Assembly (NCBI GenBank): GCA_029225065.1
Contig: JAQXVT010000029.1
Location: forward strand, 1-64,000
Reading direction: 5' to 3'
Source: Lachnospiraceae bacterium
GTDB taxonomy: Bacteria > Bacillota > Clostridia > Lachnospirales > Lachnospiraceae
DNA: 64,000 nt
Part shown: positions 17,029 to 26,181 of the stretch, piece by piece
How positions within the stretch are numbered: the stretch's first letter is position 1
Layout: each line of letters opens with the position of its first letter
Notes under the pieces: model-generated
Databases searched by the model: none
Seen by the model: only the letters and a program-made list of their open reading frames with translations
Told to the model about the DNA's origin: nothing
Program-made: the position numbers and the translations under genes

Positions 17029-19458
17029 ATGAACCACCTGTCTTTCCCGCAAAAATTTCATTTTCCGAAGATCAGCAGCCTGCCTCATCGCCTGCGCCGT
17101 CTTCCCTGGCGCAAAATTCTGATCGGCGCTGCCATCTCGTTTGGGATACTGTGTCTGCTTTTCCTTCTTTTTCTGTGGCGTCTGATCGCCTCCGCGCCCT
17201 CGATCGATGCGATTTCCGTCTCCCCGCAGGAATCCGCCACTTATCTGTGTGATCAGGAGGGCAACGAAATCCGCCGCCTGACGCTTGCTGCCTCCAATCG
17301 CGACATCGTGGGACTTGATGAAATCTCCGTTTATCTCCAGAATGCCGTCGTCGCCATCGAGGACCGGCGCTTTTATGAGCACCACGGAATAGACACAAAG
17401 GGCATCCTGCGTGCATTTTTCAGCGGCATCACCCACGGCTCCTTTTCTGAGGGGGCGAGCACGATCACTCAGCAGCTCATCAAAAACAGCGTCTTTACGC
17501 AGTGGACGCAGGAGAACTCCTTTTATGACCGCGTGCGCCGCAAGGTACAGGAACAGCATCTTGCGCTCCAGCTTGAAAAACGACTTTCCAAAGAAGAGAT
17601 TCTGGAAAATTATCTGAACACCGTAAACTTCGGCTCTGGATGCTACGGTGCACAGGCTGCTGCAAAGAGGTACTTTGCAAAGGATGCCTCTTCCCTCACG
17701 CTCTCCGAGGCAGCTGTGCTCGCCGCCGCACTGCAGAATCCCTCCGGCTATGACCCGGCTCTGCATCCCGCGGCAAGCAGAAGCCGCCAGCTCACCGTTT
17801 TGAATTACATGCAGCAGCAGGGCTACATTTCCGCTGCCGAGCATCAGGCGGCAGAAAATGATCCGGTCTACAACCGGGTCCGACAGACAGGCCCGGAAAT
17901 GGACACCGGATCCGTCTATTCCTATTATGAGGACGCGCTGATTGCCCAGGTGCAGGAGATTCTGATGACGGAAAAAGGATACTCGCAGGAACAGGCCGCC
18001 CGCGCCGTTTTCTGCGGTGGCCTGCGCATTTACTCGGCGCAGGATGACGCCCTCCAGCAGATCTGCGAGGAAGAGTTTTCCAATCCCGCCAATTTTCCCG
18101 ATGAAGCCGGAAGCGATGCGCAGCTGCAGGCTTCGCTTGTCCTGATCGACCAGAAAACCGGCTGCGTGCGCGCCATCGTCGGCGGCCGCGGCAAAAAAAA
18201 CGCCAGTCTCACGCTAAATCGCGCCACTGATTCGCTGCGTCAGCCCGGCTCTACGTTTAAAATTCTTGCTGCCTACGCCCCGGCACTGGACGCCTGCGGC
18301 AAAACGCTCGCTTCCTGCTATGAAAACGAACCGTTTACCTACGCGGACGGCACCCCGGTCGGCAACTGGGATGAAACTGACTACGGCGGAACCGTCACCA
18401 TCCGCGAGGCAATCGTGCGCTCCATCAATGTCGCTGCGGTGCGATGCATCACGGAAATCTCGCCGCAGGTCGGTTTTTCCTACGCCAGACGGTTCGGCAT
18501 TACAACGCTTCATGACGCGGACGGATCGGACGGCGCATCCGATGTCATCCAGCCGCTTGCCCTCGGCGGTATCACGGAAGGTGTTTCCAACCTGGAGCTT
18601 GGTGCCGCCTACGCCGCCATTGCAAACGGAGGCATTTACCGCACACCGCGATTTTTCACGCGAATTGAGGACCGAAACGGCGCTGTCCTTTTTAATTTTT
18701 CTGATACCAATGGAAAAGTGCGCGATTTTTCCGCCTCGGAATTTTTCCAGGAAACGCCGGTGCAGCGCGACAACACCCGTATCTTAAAAGACAGCACCGC
18801 GTTTCTGCTCACCGATGCGCTGTGCAGCGTCGTTTCCGGTCCATCCGGAACTGCTTATGGAACAGTCTCTGCCGCAGGACAGCCCGTCGCCGGAAAAACC
18901 GGCACCACCTCCGGCTACCGCGACATCTGGTTTGCAGGCAGCACCCCGTATTATACGTGCTCCGTCTGGGGCGGATACGACGATCACAGCGCGCTCCCCG
19001 CCTCCGCACACAGCTATCAGAAAACGCTCTGGAGCACCGTCATGAACCGTGTCCACACCGGCCTTACTATCGGCACGTTTCCGCAGCCGGACTCTGTCGT
19101 TTCTGTTTCCATATGCAAAGACAGCCATCTTCGTGCAAACGAAAACGGCTGTCCCGATACGTATCTGGAATATTTTGCTGACGGCACGCAGCCGGAGGAG
19201 ATCTGCTCCCTGCATACCGCCGTGCTCACGCCGGAAACGCAGCAGCAAAGCGAGCAGGCTGTCATTTATCCGGAGCTGCTTGAGCAGACAGGAGGCAGCC
19301 GCAGCAACTCCAATGCAGATAACCACGATGAAAATTCGTTGATATCTGAGCACGCGGCACAGAAAAGTGATGGTGCTGCGGATTCTGCCCTCCAGCAGGA
19401 AACAAACTCCCTTGAGGACCTGATGCGGCGCCTTTATGGCAAGCCTGCGTTGCCCTGA
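17029..19458 (+). CDS. Class A penicillin-binding protein (transglycosylase/transpeptidase)
   Basis: This 809-residue bifunctional wall polymerase has a basic cytoplasmic start, a transmembrane helix at about 36-56, then the GT51 domain with the catalytic Glu in VAIEDRRFYEHHG (near residue 111), GASTITQQLIKN and the KRLSKEEILENYLN block. The transpeptidase domain has SxxK in PGSTFK (near 406), SxN in SIN (near 464) and KTGT (near 622), so all active-site motifs are intact. The last 70 residues are a Ser/Glu/Asn-rich tail. The ATG follows AAAGGAG; the upstream in-frame ATG at 16933 is not supported. Confidence 0.95.
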   Translation: MNHLSFPQKFHFPKISSLPHRLRRLPWRKILIGAAISFGILCLLFLLFLWRLIASAPSIDAISVSPQESATYLCDQEGNEIRRLTLAASNRDIVGLDEISVYLQNAVVAIEDRRFYEHHGIDTKGILRAFFSGITHGSFSEGASTITQQLIKNSVFTQWTQENSFYDRVRRKVQEQHLALQLEKRLSKEEILENYLNTVNFGSGCYGAQAAAKRYFAKDASSLTLSEAAVLAAALQNPSGYDPALHPAASRSRQLTVLNYMQQQGYISAAEHQAAENDPVYNRVRQTGPEMDTGSVYSYYEDALIAQVQEILMTEKGYSQEQAARAVFCGGLRIYSAQDDALQQICEEEFSNPANFPDEAGSDAQLQASLVLIDQKTGCVRAIVGGRGKKNASLTLNRATDSLRQPGSTFKILAAYAPALDACGKTLASCYENEPFTYADGTPVGNWDETDYGGTVTIREAIVRSINVAAVRCITEISPQVGFSYARRFGITTLHDADGSDGASDVIQPLALGGITEGVSNLELGAAYAAIANGGIYRTPRFFTRIEDRNGAVLFNFSDTNGKVRDFSASEFFQETPVQRDNTRILKDSTAFLLTDALCSVVSGPSGTAYGTVSAAGQPVAGKTGTTSGYRDIWFAGSTPYYTCSVWGGYDDHSALPASAHSYQKTLWSTVMNRVHTGLTIGTFPQPDSVVSVSICKDSHLRANENGCPDTYLEYFADGTQPEEICSLHTAVLTPETQQQSEQAVIYPELLEQTGGSRSNSNADNHDENSLISEHAAQKSDGAADSALQQETNSLEDLMRRLYGKPALP

Positions 19459-19479
19459 TTTGAGCTATGCACTCAAATC
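19457..19479 (+). terminator. Hairpin after the PBP gene
   Basis: GATTTGAG and CTCAAATC form an 8-bp stem around a 7-nt loop, starting inside the PBP stop codon. There is no strong T-run after it, so its terminator role is uncertain. Confidence 0.4.
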
Positions 19480-19489
19480 TGCTCCACAA

Positions 19490-19535
19490 ATCAAAGCAAA
19501 TATACGCAATCCGCTTCGCAGCTTATGGCGCTTAA
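19490..19535 (+). repeat. REP-like repeat copy
   Basis: ATCAAAGCAAATATACGCAA followed by CCGCTTCGCAGC matches the repeat consensus (AAGCGGAT-N7-ATCCGCTT) with a degenerate left arm. Confidence 0.6.
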
Positions 19536-19569
19536 GTACGCGATCGCAAGCACACTGCTCAGTGAATTT

Positions 19570-19922
19570 TCATTCACCAGGCATCGTAAACTCGTCAAAA
19601 TTATTCAGGGCAGACTGCGTTTTTTCCTTCCTGATCGGCAGGATTCCGGTAAGGTACGCCAGCTGGATTGATACACCACTGAATATCCAGATGAATTGCA
19701 TCATACTGATTCAGATGCTTTTTAAAATCAGGCGCATTGCTGATTTCCAGGCCGGAAAACATTGCCTCCGAATCACAGCCCCTGCTGTAATATGCGGTCA
19801 GCATATTTGCCGTGATCGATTTTCCAAAGCGTCTTGGACGGCTGTTGCAGATATAGCATGTAAATCTCTGAATTAAGCGCAACCTGAAACGCCGAATGAT
19901 CCGGATTTACGAACCTTCCCAT
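19570..19922 (-). pseudogene. Relic of an AAA-ATPase-like (PD-(D/E)XK-associated) protein
   Basis: Three pieces of one well-known Lachnospiraceae protein type are present in order but in different frames. The start MGRFVNPDHSAFQVALNSEI (19922 downward) jumps by a frameshifting deletion to ICNSRPRRFGKSITANML (Walker A region, Arg/Lys-Gly-Lys-Ser), then after HLDIQW a second deletion joins AYLTGILPIRKEKTQSALNN. The original gene would be over 1.5 kb; about 350 bp remain. It cannot encode a working ATPase. Confidence 0.8.
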
Positions 19923-19924
19923 TG

Positions 19925-20752
19925 TTACATTCCCCCGTCAAACCGGAACTCCACCGGGTATCCGCGTTTTGATTTTCCGGTATCCAACGCAGCCATCTGC
20001 TCCATATCCGCGTCCTCCAGCGTAAAATCCCAGACATTAAGGTTCTGGCGCTGGCGCTCCGGATGAACGGATTTCGGTATTACAGTCAGGCCACGCTGCA
20101 GATGCCAGCGCAGTACGATCTGCGCCGGTGTCTTTTCGTATTTTGCAGCCAGCTGCCAAAGCAGCGGCTCGCCAAGATCCTTTCCTTTTCCAAGCGGTCC
20201 CCACGCTTCCGGCACAATACCCTCCTTCTGACAAAATGCCACAGCCTGTGACTGCTGGAAACACGGATTGCTCTCGATCTGATCTATCACCGGGCAGACA
20301 TTTGCTTTCGCAAGCAGTTTCTGCAGATGCACCGGCTGGAAGTTGCAGACACCGATTGCCCGGATCTTTCCGGCCTCATACAGCCGTTCCAGCACTTTCC
20401 AGGATTCCGCCACCTCGCCAATCGGCCAGTGCAGGTAATACAAATCAATGTAATCCAGTCCCAACGCTTCGAGGCTCTTATAAAAAGTCTCCTCCTGTCG
20501 CCCGCCACACATATCCGTATACCAGATCTTCGACGCGACAAACAGTTCCCTGCGCGGAATCCCGCATGCGCGGATGCCTGCTCCAACATCCTCCTCATTG
20601 TGGTAATACATCGCCGTATCGATTCTGCGGTATCCCGCTTCTACTGCGCTGCAGAGCGTTTTTTCCGCCTCCTCACCGCGTACCTCCCAGAAACCGAGGC
20701 CGATGCGGTCTATTTCAATTCCATTATTTAATTTTATGGTTCTGCTCTTCAC
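19925..20752 (-). CDS. Aldo/keto reductase
   Basis: This 275-residue TIM-barrel oxidoreductase has IGLGFWEV at the N-terminus, the catalytic tetrad in GYRRIDTAMYY (Asp45, Tyr50), SKIW (Lys near 75) and YLHWP (His near 108), and the NADPH-binding VIPKSVHPERQRQN at 225-238. It would reduce carbonyl compounds with NADPH; the substrate is unknown. The start is a GTG with GCGGAGGAA upstream. A REP-like copy lies just upstream. Confidence 0.92.
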   Translation of the reverse strand: MKSRTIKLNNGIEIDRIGLGFWEVRGEEAEKTLCSAVEAGYRRIDTAMYYHNEEDVGAGIRACGIPRRELFVASKIWYTDMCGGRQEETFYKSLEALGLDYIDLYYLHWPIGEVAESWKVLERLYEAGKIRAIGVCNFQPVHLQKLLAKANVCPVIDQIESNPCFQQSQAVAFCQKEGIVPEAWGPLGKGKDLGEPLLWQLAAKYEKTPAQIVLRWHLQRGLTVIPKSVHPERQRQNLNVWDFTLEDADMEQMAALDTGKSKRGYPVEFRFDGGM

Positions 20753-20773
20753 AGTTTGTTCCTCCGCTATGTC

Positions 20774-20816
20774 TGTAAAGCGGACATTCGCAATCCGCTT
20801 CGCGACCTGTGTTCAA
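20774..20816 (+). repeat. REP-like repeat copy
   Basis: TGTAAAGCGGACATTCGCAA then TCCGCTTCGCGACCTGTG. This is one of the best-conserved copies, with a near-perfect AAGCGGA/TCCGCTT stem. Confidence 0.75.
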
Positions 20817-20988
20817 TCCACGATCCGTATTTTCACGAAATCTGACATACAAAATATACTTCGACAGCAATTTGCTTCACGTCAGTAAGAGAGACCGTTT
20901 TCTCTTCATCCGACACTGCAGTTATCGTTCTTCCGGCAATTTCTCTCACTCATTTATCTTGTCAAAATTTAGATATATCTATCTGCGC

Positions 20989-22884
20989 TTACGCCACTGC
21001 TGTGTCTCCGGACGGCGCTGCCTCTGGATGATCCCCGTTTGAATTTTCCGGATATACTCCACTTTGCTCTCCGTTGTATCCCGGCTGCTCTGCATTCTGT
21101 TCCCCACCATATTCCGGCTGCTTTACGTTTTCCTCATCCGTCCTGTAGCCATCTCCCGGAAGCGCGCTGTCAGCGCCGTAATCCGGTTCTTCATCTTCTC
21201 CGATTTCATGCTCGTCATACGCATAATCTTTTCCGTACAGTTCATCCTCTGTCTCCGGCTGCTCCGGCATAAATTTTTCCTGCCATGCTGTCCCTTTTTC
21301 CTGAATTTCCATCATCAGATTGAGCAGCTGCGCCTGCGTCAGCTCGAAAAACATTTTTTCATTTTCCGGCGCTTTCAACTCTCCCGGGCCGGTCTGCACA
21401 GAAACGGTTCCACTCATAGAACCTGCACCTGTCTCATCCGCTATCGTGAGGCCATCCACTCTCAGATCAAAACTTTCTCCCGCTTTGATCTCTGTAAAAG
21501 CAGCGTCAACCCCAATCATTCCGACTTCCTCTCCAAAATTCAGAACACTGTCATATTCTCCCGTTTCAGCATTAAAGCTTACGCAATAAAAATCATCATC
21601 AAATTCGACTCCATCTACATCGCTCAGCAGCAGGTGAAGTGTATATGTTTCCGTATTTCCAGTCTGTTTCCGCTCACCCGACAGCTCCACAGTGATCACA
21701 TTTTCGCCATTTTCGAATTTTAAAGAACTCTCAAACCCGGCATTTGGATTCTTTGGATCTGTAAATTCAAACGAGAGCTTTTCTGTGATGACCCCGGTAC
21801 CCTCAAGATAAATATCGGTAGGACCATCTGCTCCACCTATGATCTGTGCGGAGCCCTCTTTCTGGTCTGCTTCTGCGTTCTCCGCATTTGTCCCGCCAGT
21901 CTCAGTCTGAGTGCCCGGTAAACCAGCCCCAAATGATGCCGTCGGTCCATCCGAATTTTCTGAATTTCCCTGCTCTTTCTGATATTCCTCAACCGCGGCC
22001 ATATTGAGCGTCGTTTCCAGCGTAACATTTGTCAAAAGCGTATCCTTTACATGAAAATCAAGTACACACTCTTCTTCCATCGCCTCTTTGAGGCAGGCAA
22101 AGAATGCTTCTTCATCACCATATGTTGTCACCGTTGCCATGCTCGCAAGCCATTCTACCATTCCGTCATACTGTGCCTGGCAAAATTCCAGAAAGGTTTC
22201 CGTCGGTACGATCACCGAGTAAACCGTCTCATCCCCCTGCTCGCTTTTCTCCACGCGCGCGGCATCTTTTACCAGATCCCAGGAATCATCTTCCTGTATC
22301 TCATCATCTTCCTGTGTCTCATCATCTTTCTTCTCACCCGGAACAAACGACAGATCAACATCCCCCTCAAGCGGCGTCTCTGACATCTGCTCCAGCCACG
22401 AACCACTATACTGCTGCAAAAGGCTGCCGGAGCGAATCGCAAGCGCTCCATCATAAAACTGCGGAATCGACATCGCCAGCTGATCTTCATCTGCATACAG
22501 GGAGAAATTAAGAAACTTCGTATTCTCATCCGTTGCAGCCTCCAGATCAAACTGCCATTTTTCCGCATCCTGTGCCGCCCTCAGATTCATCTGCAGATAC
22601 CCGTCTTCTGACATCAGTGCCTCTACGCCAAGCAGCTTCCACGTTTCTCTGGAGACTCCAAATTTCGTCTGCACAGAAAATCCCTCTTCCTCCATATTTT
22701 CCTGCAGTTCATCCAAGCCAAGCGTTTTGGAAAGTAATGATTTTTCTCCCCGATCCATCTGCTCTTCCAAAATCTCTTTCAGTTCTTCCCCCGGATCCTC
22801 CTTCGCCTGTGCCGCTGCCGGTACAACCAGAGCCGCCGCAAAGATAGCTGCCTGCCTTGCAAATTTACCTGTTCTTTTTCTCAT
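20989..22884 (-). CDS. Large secreted protein of unknown function with an IIGGADGPT motif
   Basis: This encodes 631 residues: a signal peptide (residues 1-27, ending AAAQA), a long mixed region with no recognised domain, an acidic EDDETQEDD-type stretch near residue 205, and a Glu/Tyr/Gly/Asn-rich C-terminal tail (about 555-631). Near residue 345 it has SAQIIGGADGPTDIYLEG. IGGADGPT is a signature of the beta subunit of Na+-pumping decarboxylases, but nothing else here resembles that membrane protein. The repeated beta-strand-like segments suggest a surface or lipoprotein-carrier type fold, without firm evidence. The gene stands alone, with REP-like and AT-rich sequence downstream. Confidence 0.6.
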   Translation of the reverse strand: MRKRTGKFARQAAIFAAALVVPAAAQAKEDPGEELKEILEEQMDRGEKSLLSKTLGLDELQENMEEEGFSVQTKFGVSRETWKLLGVEALMSEDGYLQMNLRAAQDAEKWQFDLEAATDENTKFLNFSLYADEDQLAMSIPQFYDGALAIRSGSLLQQYSGSWLEQMSETPLEGDVDLSFVPGEKKDDETQEDDEIQEDDSWDLVKDAARVEKSEQGDETVYSVIVPTETFLEFCQAQYDGMVEWLASMATVTTYGDEEAFFACLKEAMEEECVLDFHVKDTLLTNVTLETTLNMAAVEEYQKEQGNSENSDGPTASFGAGLPGTQTETGGTNAENAEADQKEGSAQIIGGADGPTDIYLEGTGVITEKLSFEFTDPKNPNAGFESSLKFENGENVITVELSGERKQTGNTETYTLHLLLSDVDGVEFDDDFYCVSFNAETGEYDSVLNFGEEVGMIGVDAAFTEIKAGESFDLRVDGLTIADETGAGSMSGTVSVQTGPGELKAPENEKMFFELTQAQLLNLMMEIQEKGTAWQEKFMPEQPETEDELYGKDYAYDEHEIGEDEEPDYGADSALPGDGYRTDEENVKQPEYGGEQNAEQPGYNGEQSGVYPENSNGDHPEAAPSGDTAVA

Positions 22885-23520
22885 AAAAATCCCCCTTTTT
22901 TATTGTCGGATCTGCTGCGATATCCGACCACTTTTAATTAATTGAATAGCCTACTGAACCACGAATATCCATTCTCGTTGATTACAATAAATATTCTCAA
23001 TCCAATCCCATAAACAACCAGCTCATAACTTCTTCTCACCGTGCCAGCCAAAAACTCTCACACATTTGCCTCACCCGATAAAACTCTTAATCCCAGTATA
23101 ACATAGCCGTACACCACTGCCAATCGCACAATTCTTAATCTTTTCTCATCTTCTTTTCTCATCTTCTTTTTTCTCTCCGCACACAGACGGAAGCGGAGTA
23201 TATTTTCTTTTTCTTCCGCATACAGAACATATCCGAGACAGATTCTTATTTCTCCCGCACGCAGACGGAGCCGGAGTGCGTTTTCGATTTTCCACATGTC
23301 TGCGACGGATGTACGGTCAGGGCGGATACAATCCGTCATGAACGAACAGACATCAGAAAGACAATGTGGAATGAAAATGTACTCCGGCTCCGTCCCCTTC
23401 CGGGAATCCGACTAACCCCGTTTCATTCCCTTCCGGGTATCCACTTAACCTGTTTCCAGCCTCTTCCGGGCAGCCACTCAACGCATTCCCGGCTTCCCCT
23501 CAGGCCACCAATTCTATTTT
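22885..23520. other. Long intergenic region with short repeats
   Basis: No credible gene is seen in about 635 bp. It holds two kinds of repeats: ACTCCGGCTCCGTCTGCGTG-like units twice on the minus strand (about 23180 and 23268) and once inverted on the plus strand (about 23382), and an imperfect tandem of about 32 bp beginning CTTCCGGGNATCCACT at 23395-23490 (three units). Reading frames across it are made of these repeats and are unlikely to be genes. Confidence 0.5.
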
Positions 23521-24126
23521 TTATTTTCCCTGCGCTGTCTTACAAATCAGATCCACACACGCCGCAATGCCAAGCGATGAGCTGTCCAGCACAAGGTCAT
23601 AGCCGCGGTTATCATCCCAGCGCATGCACGTATTCGCACTGTAAAAATTGGAACGTCTGCGATCGAAACGCTTCAGCACATTTTCCACCTTGCGCTCCTC
23701 AATGCCGTATTCCTGAATTGCACGCTTCTTTCGGAACTCGCGGTCCGCATGAATAAATACCCGCAGCACATCCTCTCGCTCCCGCAAAATCCAGCCCGCG
23801 CACCGGCCAACGATGACGCATGGCCCCTGCAGTGCCATATCCCGGATTACCTGCTCCTCCACCACATAGAGCTCGCCTTCCTCCGTCAGGCCATCCCGCT
23901 CGCCAAGTGCCACACGGTTTGCCATGCCAAGTGAAAAAAGAAAACTGTTCGATGTCGATTCCTCCAGATGAATCAGTCGCTCCGGCACTGTCTGCATGCG
24001 CTCTGCCGCCCGTTCCAGAACTTCTTTTCCATAGCACGGCACATCCAGTTCCAGGCCTACGCGCGCTCCGATTTCGCTTCCGCCGGACGCGTACTCTCTC
24101 TCAATTGCTATGATACGGTATTTCAT
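23521..24126 (-). CDS. Cytidylate-kinase-like family protein
   Basis: This encodes 201 residues. The start IIAIEREYASGGSEIGARVG corresponds to the P-loop region of the cytidylate kinase-like family (Pfam CLK-like), in which the usual GKGT is replaced by SGGSEIG. VIVGRCAGWIL and the basic HADREFRKKRA LID-like region follow. Such proteins are common in gut Clostridia and their substrate is not known; a true CMP kinase is less likely given the altered P-loop. Confidence 0.85.
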   Translation of the reverse strand: MKYRIIAIEREYASGGSEIGARVGLELDVPCYGKEVLERAAERMQTVPERLIHLEESTSNSFLFSLGMANRVALGERDGLTEEGELYVVEEQVIRDMALQGPCVIVGRCAGWILREREDVLRVFIHADREFRKKRAIQEYGIEERKVENVLKRFDRRRSNFYSANTCMRWDDNRGYDLVLDSSSLGIAACVDLICKTAQGK

Positions 24127-24210
24127 GCTCTCCGCCCCTCTCGTAACTCACCGAAGTGGCGGCAAAGTTTTTCCTGCCGCCCTCCGGCTCTTTCATTGTT
24201 TTTTATTTTT

Positions 24211-26046
24211 TCACGCTGTCTGCTCAAACTGGCTGTTGTACAGATCTGCGTAAAATCCACCTTTTTTCATCAGCTCTTCGTGGTTGCCCTGCTCGATGAT
24301 ATCGCCATCCTTCATGACGAGGATCAGATCCGCATCACGAATCGTAGACAGACGGTGCGCAATCACAAAGCTTGTACGGCCTTCCATCAGCATATCCATC
24401 GCCTTCTGGATCTGAATCTCCGTACGCGTATCGACAGAGGACGTCGCCTCATCCAGAATCAGGATGCGGTTGTCTGCCAGAATCGCACGTGCAATCGTGA
24501 GCAGCTGCTTCTGGCCCTGCGAAATGTTGCTCGTCTCCTCATTGAGCACCATCTGATAGCCGCCCGGCTGCTGCATGATAAATTTATGCACATGCGCCGC
24601 CTTCGCCGCCGCGATAACCTCTTCATCCGTCGCGTCCAGTCTGCCATACCGGATATTTTCCATGATCGTTCCGGAAAACAGCCACGTATCCTGCAGCACC
24701 ATTCCGAACATTTCACGCAGCTCGCCGCGGTTGAAATCTCTCACATCATGGCCGTCAATCCTGATGCTTCCTTTATTTACATCGTAGTAACGCATCAGCA
24801 GCTTGACCATCGTCGTCTTTCCTGCTCCGGTCGGTCCGACAATCGCAATCTTCTGGCCATCCTTTACCTTTGCAGAAAAATCATGGACGATGATCTGCTC
24901 CGGATCATAACCAAACTGTACATGCGCAAATTCCACATTTCCCTTCAGTCCTTCAATCGATGCCGGATGCTCTGCCGTCTGGTCTTCCTCGTCCTCCTCC
25001 AGGAATTCAAACACACGCTCAGATGCCGCTGCCGCAGACTGGAGCATGTTTGTCACCTGCGCGATCTGCTGAATCGGCTGAGTGAAGTTTCGGATGTACT
25101 GGAAAAACGACTGAATATCACCGACCTCGATCGCATTTTTGATAACCATAAAGCCACCGAGAATCGCCACAACCACGTATCCGAGGTTTCCGATAAACTG
25201 CATGATCGGCATCATGATTCCGGAAAAGAACTGGGACTTCCATGCTGAATTATACAACTCTTTATTTACTTTTTCAAATTCCTCTACGACGTCCTTTTCC
25301 TTATTAAATACCTTTACAACATTGTGTCCGCCGTATACCTCTTCAATCTGACCATTTACTTCACCGAGGTACTTCTGCTGATTTCGGAAAAATCTCTGGG
25401 ATTTTCCCATCACGCCCCCGATAATCCCCATCGAGACCGGAAGAATCACAAGTGCTGCCAGTGTCATCCATACATTGATGCTCAGCATCATGATAAACAC
25501 GCCGATCAGCGTCGTCACAGAGGTAATCAGCTGCGTCACGCTCTGGTTCAGTCCGTTCTGAAGCGTATCCACATCATTGGTTACTCTTGAGAGAATTTCA
25601 CCGGTTGTTCTGCTCTCATAATATTTCAGCGGAAGCCGGTTGATCTTTTTTGAAATATCTCTTCTGAGACTGTAGGTCGTATCATTTGAAATGCCGGTCA
25701 TAATAAATCCCTGAATAAAGGAGAAGATCGACGAACATACATACAGCCCCAGTGTAAACAGCAGGATCTGCGTAATCTTTGCAAAATCGATTCCACCGGT
25801 GCCTCCAATCTTCGCCACCAGGCCGTTAAACAGCTCTGTGGTTGCCTTACCAAGAATCTTCGGTCCAATGATATTGAAAACCGTGCCTGCGATCGCAAAC
25901 ACAAACATAATCACAAAACGAAATTTATATTTTGACATATACCGGATCAGCTTTGCCATGCTGCCCTTAAAATCCTTCGCCTTTTCTCCGGCCATCATTC
26001 TCGGACCGCCGCCCGGGCCTCTGCGCCTTCCCGTATTATTACTCAT
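24211..26046 (-). CDS. ABC exporter subunit, ATP-binding/permease (second of a pair)
   Basis: This 611-residue half-transporter has a Gly/Arg-rich N-terminus, six membrane segments (about 35-320) and a C-terminal ABC domain with Walker A GPTGAGKTT, signature NISQGQKQ (a variant of LSGGQ) and Walker B ILILDEATSS. It forms a probable heterodimer with the adjacent subunit at 26182-28470. The ATG at 26046 follows AAGGAG. A MarR gene upstream suggests regulation by a ligand, as for multidrug exporters. Confidence 0.93.
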   Translation of the reverse strand: MSNNTGRRRGPGGGPRMMAGEKAKDFKGSMAKLIRYMSKYKFRFVIMFVFAIAGTVFNIIGPKILGKATTELFNGLVAKIGGTGGIDFAKITQILLFTLGLYVCSSIFSFIQGFIMTGISNDTTYSLRRDISKKINRLPLKYYESRTTGEILSRVTNDVDTLQNGLNQSVTQLITSVTTLIGVFIMMLSINVWMTLAALVILPVSMGIIGGVMGKSQRFFRNQQKYLGEVNGQIEEVYGGHNVVKVFNKEKDVVEEFEKVNKELYNSAWKSQFFSGIMMPIMQFIGNLGYVVVAILGGFMVIKNAIEVGDIQSFFQYIRNFTQPIQQIAQVTNMLQSAAAASERVFEFLEEDEEDQTAEHPASIEGLKGNVEFAHVQFGYDPEQIIVHDFSAKVKDGQKIAIVGPTGAGKTTMVKLLMRYYDVNKGSIRIDGHDVRDFNRGELREMFGMVLQDTWLFSGTIMENIRYGRLDATDEEVIAAAKAAHVHKFIMQQPGGYQMVLNEETSNISQGQKQLLTIARAILADNRILILDEATSSVDTRTEIQIQKAMDMLMEGRTSFVIAHRLSTIRDADLILVMKDGDIIEQGNHEELMKKGGFYADLYNSQFEQTA

Positions 26047-26080
26047 GCTGCCAGCTCCTTTCCTGATTGCTGTTCTGTTC

Positions 26081-26120
26081 TGTAAAGCGAACATTTACAG
26101 TCGCTTCGTGCACTGCGTCC
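26081..26120 (+). repeat. REP-like repeat copy
   Basis: TGTAAAGCGAACATTTACAG then TCGCTTCGTGCACTGCG: a degenerate copy with both stem arms recognisable, between the two ABC subunit genes. Confidence 0.6.
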
Positions 26121-26181
26121 GCTTTGCTTTTCGCCTGCATTTTTTCTGCACGGCGTATATCTTTTCTGCTGCAGTTCTCTG

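Noticed and set aside
23364-23756. Plus-strand frame with LPGIRLTPFHS-type repeats
   Set aside because: It is generated by the 32-bp tandem repeat, has no ribosome site and then runs antisense to the cytidylate-kinase-like gene.
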